From Pararge aegeria (Eukaryota > Arthropoda > Insecta > Lepidoptera > Nymphalidae), in NCBI RefSeq assembly GCF_905163445.1, contig NC_053202.1, positions 2,046,001-2,110,000 on the forward strand: a DNA stretch of 64,000 nt, given 5' to 3'. Below are positions 21,741-31,784 of this stretch, one piece after another (position 1 is the stretch's first letter; each line of letters starts with the position of its first letter). A program made the translations under genes and the position numbers. A model generated the notes under the pieces. That model did not search any database. It was not told the origin of the DNA and saw only the letters and a list, made by a program, of their open reading frames with translations.

Positions 21741-22154
21741 TTCTTTCCCTACACGTCTTGACTCGTAAAATAATGTACACGATATTGAAATTCGGGGGTT
21801 TTTGGTGTTTATATTGCAGTAGTAGTAGTTTAGAACTTTAGTTTTAGAGCTTTTTGTAACAGAAATCTTCCGGGACAGTACTGCCGCCATGCTTATTTCT
21901 GCCAAAGAGCAGTATTATGTTTTCACCACGTGCGTCTCAGGTCGATGGATAGCGTGGCACGTTGTCGGACTAGTTCCTTGCATACCTTGCGACTATGATC
22001 TACAGGAGAGTAATGTGTGAGAGAAAAAAAATATTAAGTATAAAAACCTCAATCATCAGCTCTCTCCATATACCTCAAAATGATTTTTTTCCTCCGTATG
22101 AAAATATTATTTAAAAAAGATTGGTTGTCTGTACAGTCGGCTTACCGAGGCTTA
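21741..22154. repeat. Mostly unassigned; retroelement-like piece at 21890-21965
   Basis: TTTCTGCCAAAGAGCAGTAT and GCGTCTCAGGTCGATGG match, loosely, similar pieces at 26634-26720 and 28355-28450, all plus strand. They look like old copies of one 3' UTR. The rest is unassigned. Confidence 0.4.
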
Positions 22155-22535
22155 GTTGAACGTGACAACGTCATAAGAAAATACTGATGGAATGGTTGCA
22201 TTTTTCAAAAGAAAATTTTAATTTTATTTGTTTGTTAGATATTATCGTTGCTACAAACAAATGACACCACATTCACTTTTCACTGCACTTCATCCTTGCC
22301 AAAAACATGTAAATGTATTATTTTGTATAGAAGCTGTCCACGCGGACGCATCCCTCACTCAAGTAGGAGAGACAGACAGATGTCCAAAGCGGAGGCCGAC
22401 TGTCGCTCGTTCCGCGCTCACGCTTGCAGTTCAAGCCTTGAATGGAACGCCTCAGAGCGAGGTAATGCCGCATACGTCATGTTTTTTCATGCGTGCAGCC
22501 GGCTCCATCGAATTATAAGACGTTGTCACGTCAAA
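22155..22535. mobile_element. Non-autonomous element with CGTGACAACGTC termini
   Basis: TTGAACGTGACAACGTCATA at the left and the inverted TTGACGTGACAACGTCTTAT at the right bound a GC-rich interior. The 12 bases CGTGACAACGTC are identical at both ends. Two overlapping open frames of about 100 codons reflect the GC-rich interior; neither shows a protein motif. The superfamily was not determined; no clear target duplication. Confidence 0.65.
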
Positions 22536-22980
22536 AAATCCACACATATTTTCAGGAGAGTTACCTAATCAATGAGTGAATCACCAAGAGATATTTATAT
22601 TAATTTGCATGAACCGAGGGAATAAATCACAAAGCACATAAATAATTTATTATTAAGTGACAACCCTAACCTCGACCCAAGTTTAAATGGAGTGACATAT
22701 CACAAATGATTATAAACCTTATCACATTGAAGATAAGGGTTAAAACCTATTACCACTGGTTACAAAATACCAAATTTAGACGTTAAAAAAAACTATACAA
22801 AAGAAACAATGTGTCTGTTTTATTAATTGGGTATCGAATAAACAGCCTGCTTATTTGAGAGCACGTTTAAGATTAGCTATCTAATGTTTTGTTACATTGC
22901 TTCTTTGCCTTAAATGTTGTTCACAGATAAAGCGAAGACACAAGAAAAGTAAAAATTATAGGCGTGAGAGTTTTCTTTAC
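22536..22980 (-). repeat. E-related copy at 22655-22870, rest unassigned
   Basis: GTGACAACCCTAACCTCGAC, AAACCTTATCACATTG, CCAAATTTAGACGTT and TATTAATTGGGTATCGAA parallel the copies at 24112-24310 and 24634-24830 in the same order and strand. It is the third member of a local cluster. Confidence 0.65.
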
Positions 22981-23082
22981 CGTTAGCCTTCACCGTAAAT
23001 GGAATTAATATATCTAAAGTAAGTAGAAGATATATCTAAAGACATATAAGTAGTAAAATCGCTAAAAAAGGTAATGTGTTCG

Positions 23083-23336
23083 ACGACTAACTGGCGCAGT
23101 GGGCAGCGACCCTGTTTTCTGAGCCCTAGGCCGTGGGTTCGATTCCCACAGCTGGAAAATGTTTGTGTGATGAACATGAATGTTTTTCACTGTCTGTAAT
23201 TGTATTTTATAAGTATTTATGTATATTATTCATAAAAATATTCATCAGTCATCTTAGTATCCAAAACACAAGCTACGCTTACTTTGGGGCTAGATGGCGA
23301 TGTGTGTGTGTATCGTAGTATATTTATTTATTTATT
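23083..23336 (+). repeat. SINE-A, full length
   Basis: GACTAACTGGCGCAGTGGGC head, perfect GGTTCGATTCC B box, full body and (ATTT)n tail. A short GT run expands ATGTGTGTGTGTATCG near the 3' end. Confidence 0.93.
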
Positions 23337-23368
23337 AGTATTTATTTATATTTAGGGATGGATGCTGC

Positions 23369-23435
23369 GGTTCGAATTTTGTCCCTCCGAAAGGAAGGTC
23401 GAAGTCCTGACTACAAGCTATCACCGCTTACATAA
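23369..23435 (-). repeat. SINE-B head
   Basis: GGTTCGAATTTTGTCCCTCC and GAAGTCCTGACTAC, then CTATCACCGCTT: the reversed tRNA-like head. Confidence 0.65.
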
Positions 23436-23474
23436 AGTCGTTAGTCGATTCAGTATTCCTGGTTTTAACTCCAT

Positions 23475-24330
23475 ACTAATATATTTAATGGCGAAAGTGT
23501 GTTTATTTGTTTGTTTGTCCTTCCTTCACGCCCTAACCAAAGGAAGTTGCATAGAATTCAACAATCAACTACCCTTTGGCATCTTGGAGATGTCTCTTAA
23601 AAAGTTCAAAGGACTACGTAATCGATAAAAAAGCTTGGGTGTGAATTATTGCTCTAACCAGCTAATTGCTAATCTTCTAATAATTTCAAATGACATTGTG
23701 AGATGGTGATAACAAAAAAAACACACAGCTAAGTTTGTTGTGGGCTTCTTCTTAGACCAGGACGCGGTTGAAACCCTCGTACCTTTAGTTTTAAGTTTAC
23801 AAATATTGTTATATCATCTCACTACCGTGTAATTCTCATGTACGCATCATAAGTGCCACCTATACTACCTACTTGAATAAAGATATTTTTGACATTGACT
23901 TAAATCAAGCAAGTTAGTTGAAATTACAGAGTAACATGGGCTACTTTTTATGCCATTTCCCACCAGATTTGTAAAAAAAAGCCATAAGAAACGCGGACAA
24001 AGAACGCGTGAAAGAAAAGACCTATATTTAACCTTCGTCCGAAGATTTATAGCAGTTTTTCTATTTGCAGCACAAGTGAGTTAAAATAAAATATTATCTA
24101 TTAAACAGCAGGTGACAACCCTAACAAGAGATCAGCTTGAGTTTAAGCAGATATAATAAACCTTATCACCTTGTAATACGTTACACGGATGCATTATCAC
24201 ATGTGTCTCGACGACCAAATTTAGATGTTTAACAAAATCTTACAAAAGGAGTAATGTGATTATTTTATTAATTGGTAATCGAGTTCGATGCAGGCTTATG
24301 ATTAAAAAATATTATAAATGAGAAATTGTA
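23475..24330 (-). repeat. E-related element split by LINE-Q
   Basis: The left part (23475-23545) has ATGGCGAAAGTGTGTTTATT and CTTCCTTCACGCCCTAACC. The right part (23925-24330) has ACATGGGCTACTTTTTATGC, CCACCAGATTTG and TATTTGCAGCACAAGTGAG. The neighbouring copy at 24331-24850 has both parts joined, so the LINE-Q piece between them is an insertion. Confidence 0.7.
23546..23905 (+). pseudogene. LINE-Q 3' end with RT C-terminus
   Basis: Begins inside the RT C-terminal coding end (frame with LPFGILEMSLKKFKG, compare LQNEIFEMSLNKF at 61.7 kb), continues at GATAAAAAAGCTTGGGTG, then the full 3' UTR (GTGAGATGGTGATAAC, GGGCTTCTTCTTAGACCAGG, TTTAGTTTTAAGTTTAC) and ends GAATAAAGATATTTTTGACA. An in-frame stop follows the KFKG motif. 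5'-truncated and dead. Confidence 0.82.
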
Positions 24331-24850
24331 TTTTTGCCCTTCCTTCACGCTATAACCATGCAATCAATCGACTTGATCTTTGGCATAGAGTCTGTTGTAA
24401 TGACAGAGAGAAACATTGGCTACTTTTTATCCAAGGAAAATAAACGTTGCCCACCGGATTACTAAAAAAAAAACCATAATAATAACCATAAAAAACCGTA
24501 ACAAAGCACAATACGAAGCAGTTTAAAAACCTATATTAAACTTTCATACAAAGATTTATAGTAGTTTTACTATTTGCAGCACTAGTGAGTTTAATATTTT
24601 GTATCAAAAAAAATATTATCTATTAAACCACAGGTGACAACCCTAACAAGAGGTAAGCTTGAATTTTAGCAGCGATTATAAACCTTAGCACCTTGTAATA
24701 CGTTACACGTATTCATTATCACATGTCTCGGCGACCAAATTTAGATGTTTAACAAAACCTTACAAAAGGAGTAATGTGACTTTTTTATTAATTGGGTATC
24801 GGATTCGATGCAGGCTTATGATTAAAAATGTACAAGCGAATGCATGCGGC
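24331..24850 (-). repeat. E-related element, second tandem copy
   Basis: Repeats the preceding element with a 522-bp offset (GGTGACAACCCTAACAAGAG at 24111 and 24633). It contains GGCTACTTTTTATCC and GTTGCCCACCGGATTAC, typical E interior, reversed. Confidence 0.75.
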
Positions 24851-25002
24851 TTTACTTATTTGAATAAAATGGTAAAAGGTCTTTAAAAATGGTAAATGGT
24901 ACACGTAATATTATAGATTACTGTTTGTGGTGTGAGTTAGGGTTTAGGAATTCGAATTATATTTATCGCAAATGTACAAGAATTTGGTGCCCTATTTTAC
25001 GT

Positions 25003-25256
25003 ATAGCAGCCACACTGGTTTTGTGGTTAACTAGTTGAACTATCCTCGAGATAGTCGAAGATTCAATTCCCGGGTCGAATTTTTCGCTGTAGGCTTGGAC
25101 TAAAATAAATTGTTTAGCGCCTTGCCTCGATAAAAACGTTAAGCGTATTATCATTAATGTTACAATAATCGTTAATAGCCCACCAAACCACGTTTAAGCA
25201 GAATGGCGGGCGTAAGGGTTAAATCTCTCCCGATCAGGACCTGACGATGATGATGG
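25003..25256 (+). repeat. SINE-D, divergent
   Basis: The tRNA-like head has an A-box-like CTGGTTTTGTGGTTAAC and a B-box-like GATTCAATTCCCG. The body contains GTTAATAGCCCACCAAACC and AAGGGTTAAATCTCTCC, and ends with GACGATGATGATGG. The order matches lepidopteran tRNA/RTE-tailed SINEs, heavily mutated. Confidence 0.55.
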
Positions 25257-25259
25257 TGA

Positions 25260-25785
25260 CTACTAATTATTTATTTATGTATATCCTTAGTATACTTACA
25301 GCTAGTCAAAACGTACCTACTACATCAGTTACAGATGTACATTACAAATTAGTTCATTAGTCTGGATGTAATTTAGGAATTTAGCTAAACTTATATTAAA
25401 TATGACAATTTGGTGCTGAGTAATCATAATCAAATTTCAAATAAAACTCTTCTTTAATTGTGATAGTACTATTTTAAGTATTTCATCTAGTTGAGCAAAA
25501 CATGGTTGGAATCTTACTGTGGCCTCTTAGACTATAAAGAAATTATAATTAATTTTTATTACTGCAATCAGTAATTTATAATTTCTTTTATCTTTTATTA
25601 TAATTATTGTATTGCGTTGTATTTTAAATTATTGTTTAACTTTTAATATTATACAATAAATAAAACGGAAATAATCTATGTTGTCGGTTAAGTAAGTCTG
25701 TTTTTTTTATTGTCTATCATTTACTGACTTTAATTATTTTTTTTAAATCTTAGTATTTAAAAAAAAGTTATTTAAAATTTATTAA
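25260..25785. other. AT-rich stretch with a 13-bp perfect hairpin
   Basis: AAAGAAATTATAA at 25536-25548 pairs exactly with 25576-25588 around a 27-base loop. GTGGCCTCTTAGACTATAA near 25521 recurs at about 27641, so part is a dispersed repeat. TTTAGCTAAACTTATATTA near 25381 recurs at about 54163. Confidence 0.45.
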
Positions 25786-26137
25786 AAAAACATCCATCCT
25801 CCGCTTGCGGGGCTTTTGATTGCCTGAACAACCGGCGCTCAGGGCTCCAGAGTGAGGAACCTCCTCACAATACGCGCCGTTTCAAGGACTACTACTGCCT
25901 TCTGTATTCGACCCTTGATCCAACAACCAAGCGAAAGCTTCTTAAGATGTTGGTCGAAGCTTTTCGCGAGAAGACCATTGACTGAAAAGATGATCGGAAC
26001 AATAACGGTCTACTCAACTTTTTTTATGATTATTATCTTATGAGAAATGAGCCATTATCCATTCTTCTATTTCCTTGGTACATCGAATCGTTCCTTGCAG
26101 CTCGTTTAGTGTCTTCAGACCTTTTTAAATAATCAAT
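25786..26137. other. Unassigned, GC-richer at 25800-25985
   Basis: Looks like decayed coding sequence on either strand; every frame carries stops and I recognise no motif. Confidence 0.3.
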
Positions 26138-26329
26138 TTGTTTAGAATTAATAACAAACGAAGAGTTGTCCTTCCCTGTTCTCTGACCGCACATCACGCC
26201 GTAGATATAAATTCCACCCTCATCATCTGGATGCCTGGTATTCTTCTACTGTTCGAAATACCAGATTTCTACCGCGCACTTGCAAATTATAGAACAATCT
26301 CCCATCTGATGTGTTTCCTCAAAAATACA

Positions 26330-26490
26330 ATCGAGGGTTATTCAAGGGGCGGGTTAAAAAATTCCTTAAAACCCCGCAACGCAGAGGTGGCTCCTCTGGT
26401 GCTGCAGATGTTGATGGGCGGCGGTGATCACTTATCATCAAGTGACCCACTTGCTCGTTTGCCCGTTATTAATATTAAAAAAAAAAACTT
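26330..26490 (+). repeat. 3' end of a poly(A)-tailed retroelement
   Basis: ACCCCGCAACGCAGAGGTGG, GGGCGGCGGTGATCACTTAT and GACCCACTTGCTCGTTTGCC lead into a poly(A) stretch at 26477. This is a 3' UTR I recognise as very common in Lepidoptera. The 146-codon open frame from 26138 runs through it and is not a gene. Confidence 0.55.
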
Positions 26491-26591
26491 AAAAAATGCA
26501 TTTAAAAATGTAAGAACCGGCGGGATTTCTTTTCCAATCACGCCACGGTATTTGTATAGTTTTAGGAGTAGTAGGTAGAGCTTTTTGTGAT

Positions 26592-26632
26592 AGAGAGAGA
26601 GAGATAGAGGGAGAGAGACAGAGAGAGATTAC
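26592..26632. repeat. GA-rich microsatellite
   Basis: About 40 bp of imperfect (GA)n with ATAGAG and ACAGAG interruptions. Confidence 0.85.
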
Positions 26633-26633
26633 T

Positions 26634-26714
26634 TATTTCTGCCGCCAATCAGCATTGCTGTTTTCCGGTGAAGGCTGAAGTTATAGGCTCATGAGGCTTA
26701 ACAGCTACGTCTCA
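26634..26714 (+). repeat. Old retroelement 3' UTR piece
   Basis: CTGCCGCCAATCAGCATTGC and ACAGCTACGTCTCAGGTTGA resemble the parts at 21890 and 28355. Confidence 0.4.
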
Positions 26715-27125
26715 GGTTGATGGAAAACATTGTAAAGAAACCTGCATACCTGAGAATTATTCATAAATTAGACGGCCGATTGGCGCAGTTTGCAGCGACC
26801 CTGATTTTTGAGTCCAAGGCCGAACTTTCCCACCTTGAAAATGTTTGTGTGATGAGCATGAATGTTTTCAGTGTCTGGGTGTTTATATGTATATTCTAAG
26901 TATTTATGTATATTATGCATAAAAATATTCATCAGTCATCTTAGTACCCATAACACAAGCTACGCTTACTTTGGGGCTAGGTGGCATTGTGTGTATTATC
27001 GTAGTATATTAATTTACATATAAAAATAATAATGTTCTGAAGTGTGTGAAAGCTTCGTTGACTACGGCCAAAACCCTTCTCATTCTGAGAGAAACCCCTT
27101 CTAGTGGGCAGGTTATGGGGTAGAT
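26715..27125 (+). repeat. SINE-B split by SINE-A
   Basis: 26715-26767 carries GATGGAAAACATTG, AAACCTGCATACCTGAG and ATTCATAA. The family resumes at about 27030 with TGTTCTGAAGTGTGTG, then GACTACGGCC, CCCTTCTCATTCTGAG and AGTGGGCAGGTTATGGGG. Between them lies a complete SINE-A. Target duplications are not clear. Confidence 0.75.
26770..27012 (+). repeat. SINE-A with damaged B box
   Basis: GACGGCCGATTGGCGCAG head intact; the B box region reads CCGAACTTTCCCACC, so internal pol III promotion is probably lost. Body and tail otherwise complete. Confidence 0.9.
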
Positions 27126-27172
27126 AATGGAAGAAACGGCGTTATTTAAAAAAAAACAAATTAAATTTTAAT

Positions 27173-27392
27173 TCGACTGGGGAGGCTTTGGCCGTGGCTG
27201 GTTACCACCCTAACGACAAAGACGTGCCGTTAAGCGATTCAGTGTTCCGGTGCGATGACACGTTAAACCGATTAGGGTTATGACTACCATACTTCCTAAC
27301 AGGTTAACCCGCTACCATCTTAGACCGCATCATCACTTACCACCAGGTGAGATTGCAGTCAAGGGCTAACTTGTAGTGGAATAAAAAAAAAA
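27173..27392 (+). repeat. SINE-C lacking the tRNA head
   Basis: GGGAGGCTTTGGCCGTGGCT, AAGACGTGCCGTTAAGCG, CCTAACAGGTTAACCCGC, ACCACCAGGTGAGATTGC and AGTCAAGGGCTAACTTG, then poly(A). Confidence 0.88.
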
Positions 27393-27934
27393 ATCGCAAA
27401 TTTTATATGTATCACAGGTACTTATGAAGCATTCATACATAATTGTGGTTTGATGGTTAACTTAAAACCAAAGCTTGGAGATTTCAAAACGAAAACTATC
27501 TCTACCCATTATCTCGTCTATCACTAAAAATACGAGAAATGTGTAGAGAAATTATCTCGTCGCACACATGCTAGCCCTGGTCTGCGAAGAGCCCATAAGA
27601 ATGTATAAACGCATTTAAAATGCAAAAAGAATGTTACGGTGGCCTCCTAGACTATAAGGTGAACCTAATTAATTTGTTACGGCGGTCACTATCTCCTGTT
27701 AAAATCAGAGTTAAATAAAGCTTTATGGCTCTTTAGAATATTATTACTGGGCAAAAAACAATTATAATATATAAATGTTTGGGAGATATATACCTGAATG
27801 TTAACATTAACGCCCGCATGGTATTTGTCTTAGTTAAGCGCGACGTGCACTGAAATTAAGAATCGTCAAAATACTTATCACTCGCAAAAGTTTGTTTTTA
27901 TTTCGTCCATCTCATAATAGAAGAATGTATGTTA
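27393..27934. other. Mostly unassigned
   Basis: Contains GGTGGCCTCCTAGACTATAA (about 27641), also seen at 25520, and GCCCTGGTCTGCGAAGAGCC near 27573. No gene recognised. Confidence 0.35.
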
Positions 27935-28090
27935 CAGTGATAACCCCCCCGATGTCGTGTTTCCCCCCCGATGTCGTCGAGCCCTGGGGCCCTTCTCATG
28001 GCGAGCTTTCGCGCTCGCCCCATTCCCCCGGTGACGCCGTAGCAACCCCTCAGGTGGTTATCGGCAAGTGTCCTTCCGAAAAATAAAAAA
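27935..28090 (+). repeat. GC-rich retroelement 3' UTR
   Basis: CGTCGAGCCCTGGGGCCCTT, GGCGAGCTTTCGCGCTCGCC (a short hairpin) and GGTGACGCCGTAGCAACCCC precede an A-rich end. The C-rich composition stands out sharply from the flanks. I read it as the 3' end of a Jockey/R1-like element, from memory. The 64-codon open frame is not a gene. Confidence 0.45.
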
Positions 28091-28200
28091 GGAAAATGAT
28101 ATTGGAGTTAATCTGTTTATAGTTACGCTTTCACTCCTTAAGTACTTTACTAATCATTTTAATCATCATAATCAATTTAGTGGTAGTAGATTTTTCTGGG

Positions 28201-28345
28201 GAATGAATGAATGAATACACTTTTATTGTACACTATATATAGAAAGAGAGTATAAAGAAAAAAAGTATTTACAGAGATATAAATACATATCAAGAGAGTA
28301 CAATTTGGTGGCCTTATCGCTACATAGCGATAATTAAAACTGCCA
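28201..28345 (-). repeat. LINE-R 3' end
   Basis: The (TGAA)n tail is at the left edge (GAATGAATGAATACAC), then TTTTATTGTACAC and GGCCTTATCGCTACATAGCG. The hairpin TATCGCTA/TAGCGATA has a 2-base loop. Confidence 0.8.
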
Positions 28346-28354
28346 TGTTTATTA

Positions 28355-28545
28355 ATCCAGCCGCCAAGTAGCATTGCTGTGTTCCAGTCATAAAGGGCAT
28401 GGTTGCTGGTGTAATTACTGACAACAGCAACTCCTCAAGTTGATGGACTCGGGGCGGCTCTTTTAGGATTTACCTTGCGAAGTGTCGATCACTGATTTTT
28501 CAACTACCATCAGGCGAACCATCCTGGGCTTGCCTTGTTATAATG
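28355..28545 (+). repeat. Old retroelement 3' UTR
   Basis: CCAGCCGCCAAGTAGCATTG, CTGTGTTCCAGTCATAAAGG, GCTGGTGTAATTACTG and later CAACTACCATCAGGCGAACC are in the order of a common lepidopteran LINE 3' UTR, with substitutions. Confidence 0.5.
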
Positions 28546-29167
28546 CTGAAATACTGTTGTCAGAGTTACAGATGACAGTACAGTACAGTAGGTATCCAAA
28601 AATAGTGCTCCTAGGAGTACAATCTATCTAATTGCTTTGATTGGCAAAATATTCATTAAAGCGATGCCGTGGATAGCAACTTATTTAAATCATAGCACAT
28701 GTCAGTTTAAGTTCAAACGAGAGATTTAAATTAACATTAAAAAAAAGTTACACACGTAAAAAGTTGTACTCGTAAAGTTTTGCATTAATAATATTAGTAG
28801 TTATTTATCAGACTAGCTATTCCTGCCGGCGATTGCTGGGCGGTTGAATATCCCACTGCCCGTCGCGCTTAGTCCAGATCTTATCGCAGCGTTCCAAGAA
28901 GGACATGTGTCCACCAATAAACTAATTGGCTTAAGAATGCTTGCGCACCTCCACATATTTATTTTATTTATTTTTATTTATCTCTCCTCGGCTTATTACA
29001 CTAGTGTTATTAAACGTCGGTGCGATTAGAGTGAGCGTTTATTTAATACTAATACTTTAAGGATAGTCGTAGTAGTCGAGTATTTGTAGTCTCAAGTTTC
29101 ATAGCGAATTACAAAAGGAAGAGGTATCATTTCAATGTGTTTTTGTGCGATGTAATACCATATCTCA
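28546..29167. other. Unassigned
   Basis: Over 600 bp without recognised repeats, apart from GACTAGCTATTCCTGCCGGC at 28811, which resembles the start of an E element. The 61-codon open frame at 28844 is unrecognised. Confidence 0.35.
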
Positions 29168-30225
29168 TCATCATCATCAAATCAACTGATTGACGTCCAC
29201 ACATAGGTATTTTGTATGGCGTTCCAAACTGAAAGATTCTGGGCCGCTTGTTTCCAACGGCTCCCTGCGACTCGTTTGATGTCGTCTGTCCACCTGGTCA
29301 ACCAACACTTTTCACTTTTTTTTTTTTTCGGATTGTGTGTAGCCGATTAACCCTAATGATTTCAACAGCGTAACGCGGGCTTGTTGGCGAGCCTCGGAAT
29401 GGGGCTCTGCCAGGAAGAGTTTGAACCCTAGGGCTCGAAAAAGCGAAGGGATCGTCGGCCTGAGGGCGCCTCATGTGAGGCCGAACCTCGGCTCAGGCGA
29501 CGATTGGAGTGAAAGGGTTACGGACCGCACGCTTCCGAGAACGTGGTGCGAGCCCACGTCCGGTTGACGTTAGAAGTCGGGGACCTCGTCTTCGCCGGCG
29601 AAGACGCTGTGCATAGGTTGATTGTGTGTTCTGATAGGGAGCATTGTCAGTAGTAATCTGATCGTCAGGGTCATGAAGGGTATGTTTAGGCCTCCTCTTG
29701 TTGAGAGTGGCGCTCAGATTGGGTGAGTAAAAAGAAGCCGCAACTATGAGAGGGTTGGGATGTCGGATAGACTTCTCAAAGTAAATTTTCGAGAGTTTTT
29801 TGAAATATTGAGCAATAGTGGGGAGTTTGAGATCTCTATGGAGATCGACGTTGCGTACGAACCAGGGGCACCCAGTAGCGTTGCGCATGAAGCGGTTTTG
29901 GAGAGCCTGGAATCTCTTATATGCGGAGGGAGGGCGAAACGCGAAGGCGACGCTCGCATATGACATGATGGGGCGGACACAGGTTTTATAGAGTGTCACT
30001 TTATGACGAAGTGACAACTTGCTACGTCTGTTTAACTTGGGGTAGAGTCTATCGAGAACGAAGTCTTGTTACGGGCTGCGCTAATGTGATCTGCGAAGTT
30101 AAAGCGACAGTCAAAAGTTACACCCAAGTACTTGGCTGTCTTTTGCCACGGTATAGGACGGATCAACCAACACTGCGATTACCGGTGCGGAGTCGCCACT
30201 ACAACACCTCCAAAACAACACAGAC
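29168..30225 (-). pseudogene. RTE C-terminus split by a Jockey insertion
   Basis: The terminal ORF2 part of an RTE-clade element lies in two pieces, 30163-30225 and 29168-29309. The first encodes WRLRTGNRSVG with a stop just before it; the second encodes TRWTDDIKRVAGSRWKQAAQ, then VWNAIQNTY and a stop. The tail is a (ATG)n-type run. The same peptide is continuous at 53826-54050, so the 853 bp between are foreign. The host copy already carried lesions. Confidence 0.85.
29310..30162 (-). pseudogene. Jockey-clade RT C-terminus, inserted
   Basis: 5'-truncated Jockey element. On the minus strand it starts with IPWQKTAKYLGVTFDCRFNF and ADHI (post-YxDD RT region), shifts frame near 30060, then is open from 30017 to 29493: LRHKVTLYKTCVRPIMSYAS, FQALQNRFMRNATGCPWFVR, NVDLHRDLKLPTIAQYFKK. 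These are standard Jockey RT C-terminal blocks. A basic, arginine-rich tail follows, then a GC-rich 3' UTR (29340-29490) and poly(A) (T run at 29316-29328). The identical 12-mer TCAACCAACACT at 29298-29309 and 30163-30174 is the target-site duplication. Confidence 0.92.
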
Positions 30226-30425
30226 ACACAGATTCAAAAATAGTTTTTATTGAGTATACCATTTAAAAGATCCACATAGGGTTATTTGTCCCATATCATC
30301 CAAGCGAATGAAATTTCAGAACCTGATATTTTATTTTACTTTAGGGATTGACTATAATGGACGTACTATGTAGAAATACCTTTCAACTCTTACACTCTAC
30401 ATTTATAAATAAAATAGACTTCCAT

Positions 30426-30648
30426 GGCACCGGGTTTGATGCCGGGTAGGGGCTATTTGGGAATTAATAATTTCCATATTTTCTCTAGTCTGTCGGTATT
30501 GTGTCTGTATGTGTATTGTTAACCGATTATGGGTATGTCTTAAAACTGCAATTTCCTAAGCATGTTAGCTGGCTATAGACTTAATTATCAATTATCTTCA
30601 AGTAACAGTACAGTCAAAGGCTAACTTGTAGTGAAATAAAAAAATAAA
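30426..30648 (+). repeat. SINE-C with internal deletion
   Basis: Starts in the B-box region (GGGTTTGATGCCGGGTAGGG), has TTTTCTCTAGTCTG, jumps to TTAACCGATTATGGGTATG, and ends AAAGGCTAACTTGTAGTG plus poly(A). Confidence 0.75.
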
Positions 30649-31430
30649 AGAGATCGCCCGATAATCGCGGGCGTTTCAAATGCGGCAGTGTAAAAGCCAT
30701 TTATGAAACTAAGCGTAACGAAACGGCGGGGTATGTGATTCGATCAATGGCTCAATTAATTCGAATTGAATATTTAGTTTTAATTAGGTGCGCCTATTAG
30801 CGATAAATGCCTGGTAAATCAGGTAGGTAACGACGCCTTGGCACGGTAGGTATTATTTTAATTAAGTATATTATTATTGACTAACTGCTTCGGAACATGG
30901 ACGCTAAATAAAATTTCTAATAAGACAGTTTATAGTCACCCAGCGAGAGATATAGAGAGCTGTGGAGCATTTTTCACTAAAATAAGTAACTTAAACTTTT
31001 CACCGCATGCCGGCGCTGGGACGAGTCATCTGTTTTTTTTTATTATTATTATCAGTCAATGACGTGGGTGGAATAAAAAAAACTTTCAACATTTTGCGCC
31101 ATTCTCGACGTAAAGCAACACAATAGCTCTCAAGCATTGTGAACGAACCGAATTTTCATAAGAGACACACTAAACGCTGATTAATTTTTTTTAGTTTTTT
31201 ATTCATTGTAATTAAACGACACATAATTAACCAGAGATTTTAAATAGCAAACAGCGCTCTGCGATTAAAAAGCTTTTAAAAAAAAAGCGTCGATACGCTA
31301 ATTTTTGAATTACGTAGAAACGGTGGATATTGAGGTCCTAAGGTGCAGGAATGCCGATCCTACTTATACAGAAACTTTGTACCTTTTTAAGAATATTGCG
31401 CGGACAAAGTATGAAATTTCCCCCTCTTAA
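30649..31430. other. Longest repeat-poor island of the first half
   Basis: No copy of any family used here. Contains CGCCCGATAATCGCGGGCG (6-bp stem) at 30655 and several TAATTA/ATTAAT-type motifs. It could be single-copy regulatory DNA; there is no direct evidence. Confidence 0.35.
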
Positions 31431-31437
31431 AATTAAA

Positions 31438-31748
31438 AATAATTCAAAATTTATTTATTTCAAGTAGTCCTACTTTATAAGCACTTTTGAAACGTCAAGT
31501 ATATCTGTTTGTAGTGACTCTACCACCGGTTCGGAAAGCAGATTCTACCGAGAAGAGCCGGCAAAAAACTCAGTAGTTGCTCTTTTCCAACATCAACATT
31601 TACAATTTTTAATTTCTACTCTTATCTTGTGTGAGATGAAAGCGGAGCGGCTTGCTTCCAGGCAACCTTGTCATTAAGAAATTCATCAAATGTGTAGTAA
31701 CCTCGCTATATAAGATGTGTTTTTGCACATTTTTTAAATGTATGCAAC
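31438..31748 (-). pseudogene. LINE-P 3' end with RT C-terminus
   Basis: Tail at 31440, complete 3' UTR, then the RT end in reverse (TCTCACACAAGATAAGAGTA side, CTTGTCATTAAGAAATTC). Small substitutions break the frame relative to 2689-3038. Confidence 0.82.
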
Positions 31749-31784
31749 CGTTACATTTAGTTTATACAACATGTAAATGAAAAA

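Noticed and set aside
22228..22568. Two overlapping frames of 96 and 106 codons
   Set aside because: They sit in the GC-rich interior of a non-autonomous terminal-inverted-repeat element; neither has a recognisable domain.
26138..26578. 146-codon plus-strand frame
   Set aside because: Runs through a retroelement 3' UTR and its poly(A), giving a lysine run; no domain.
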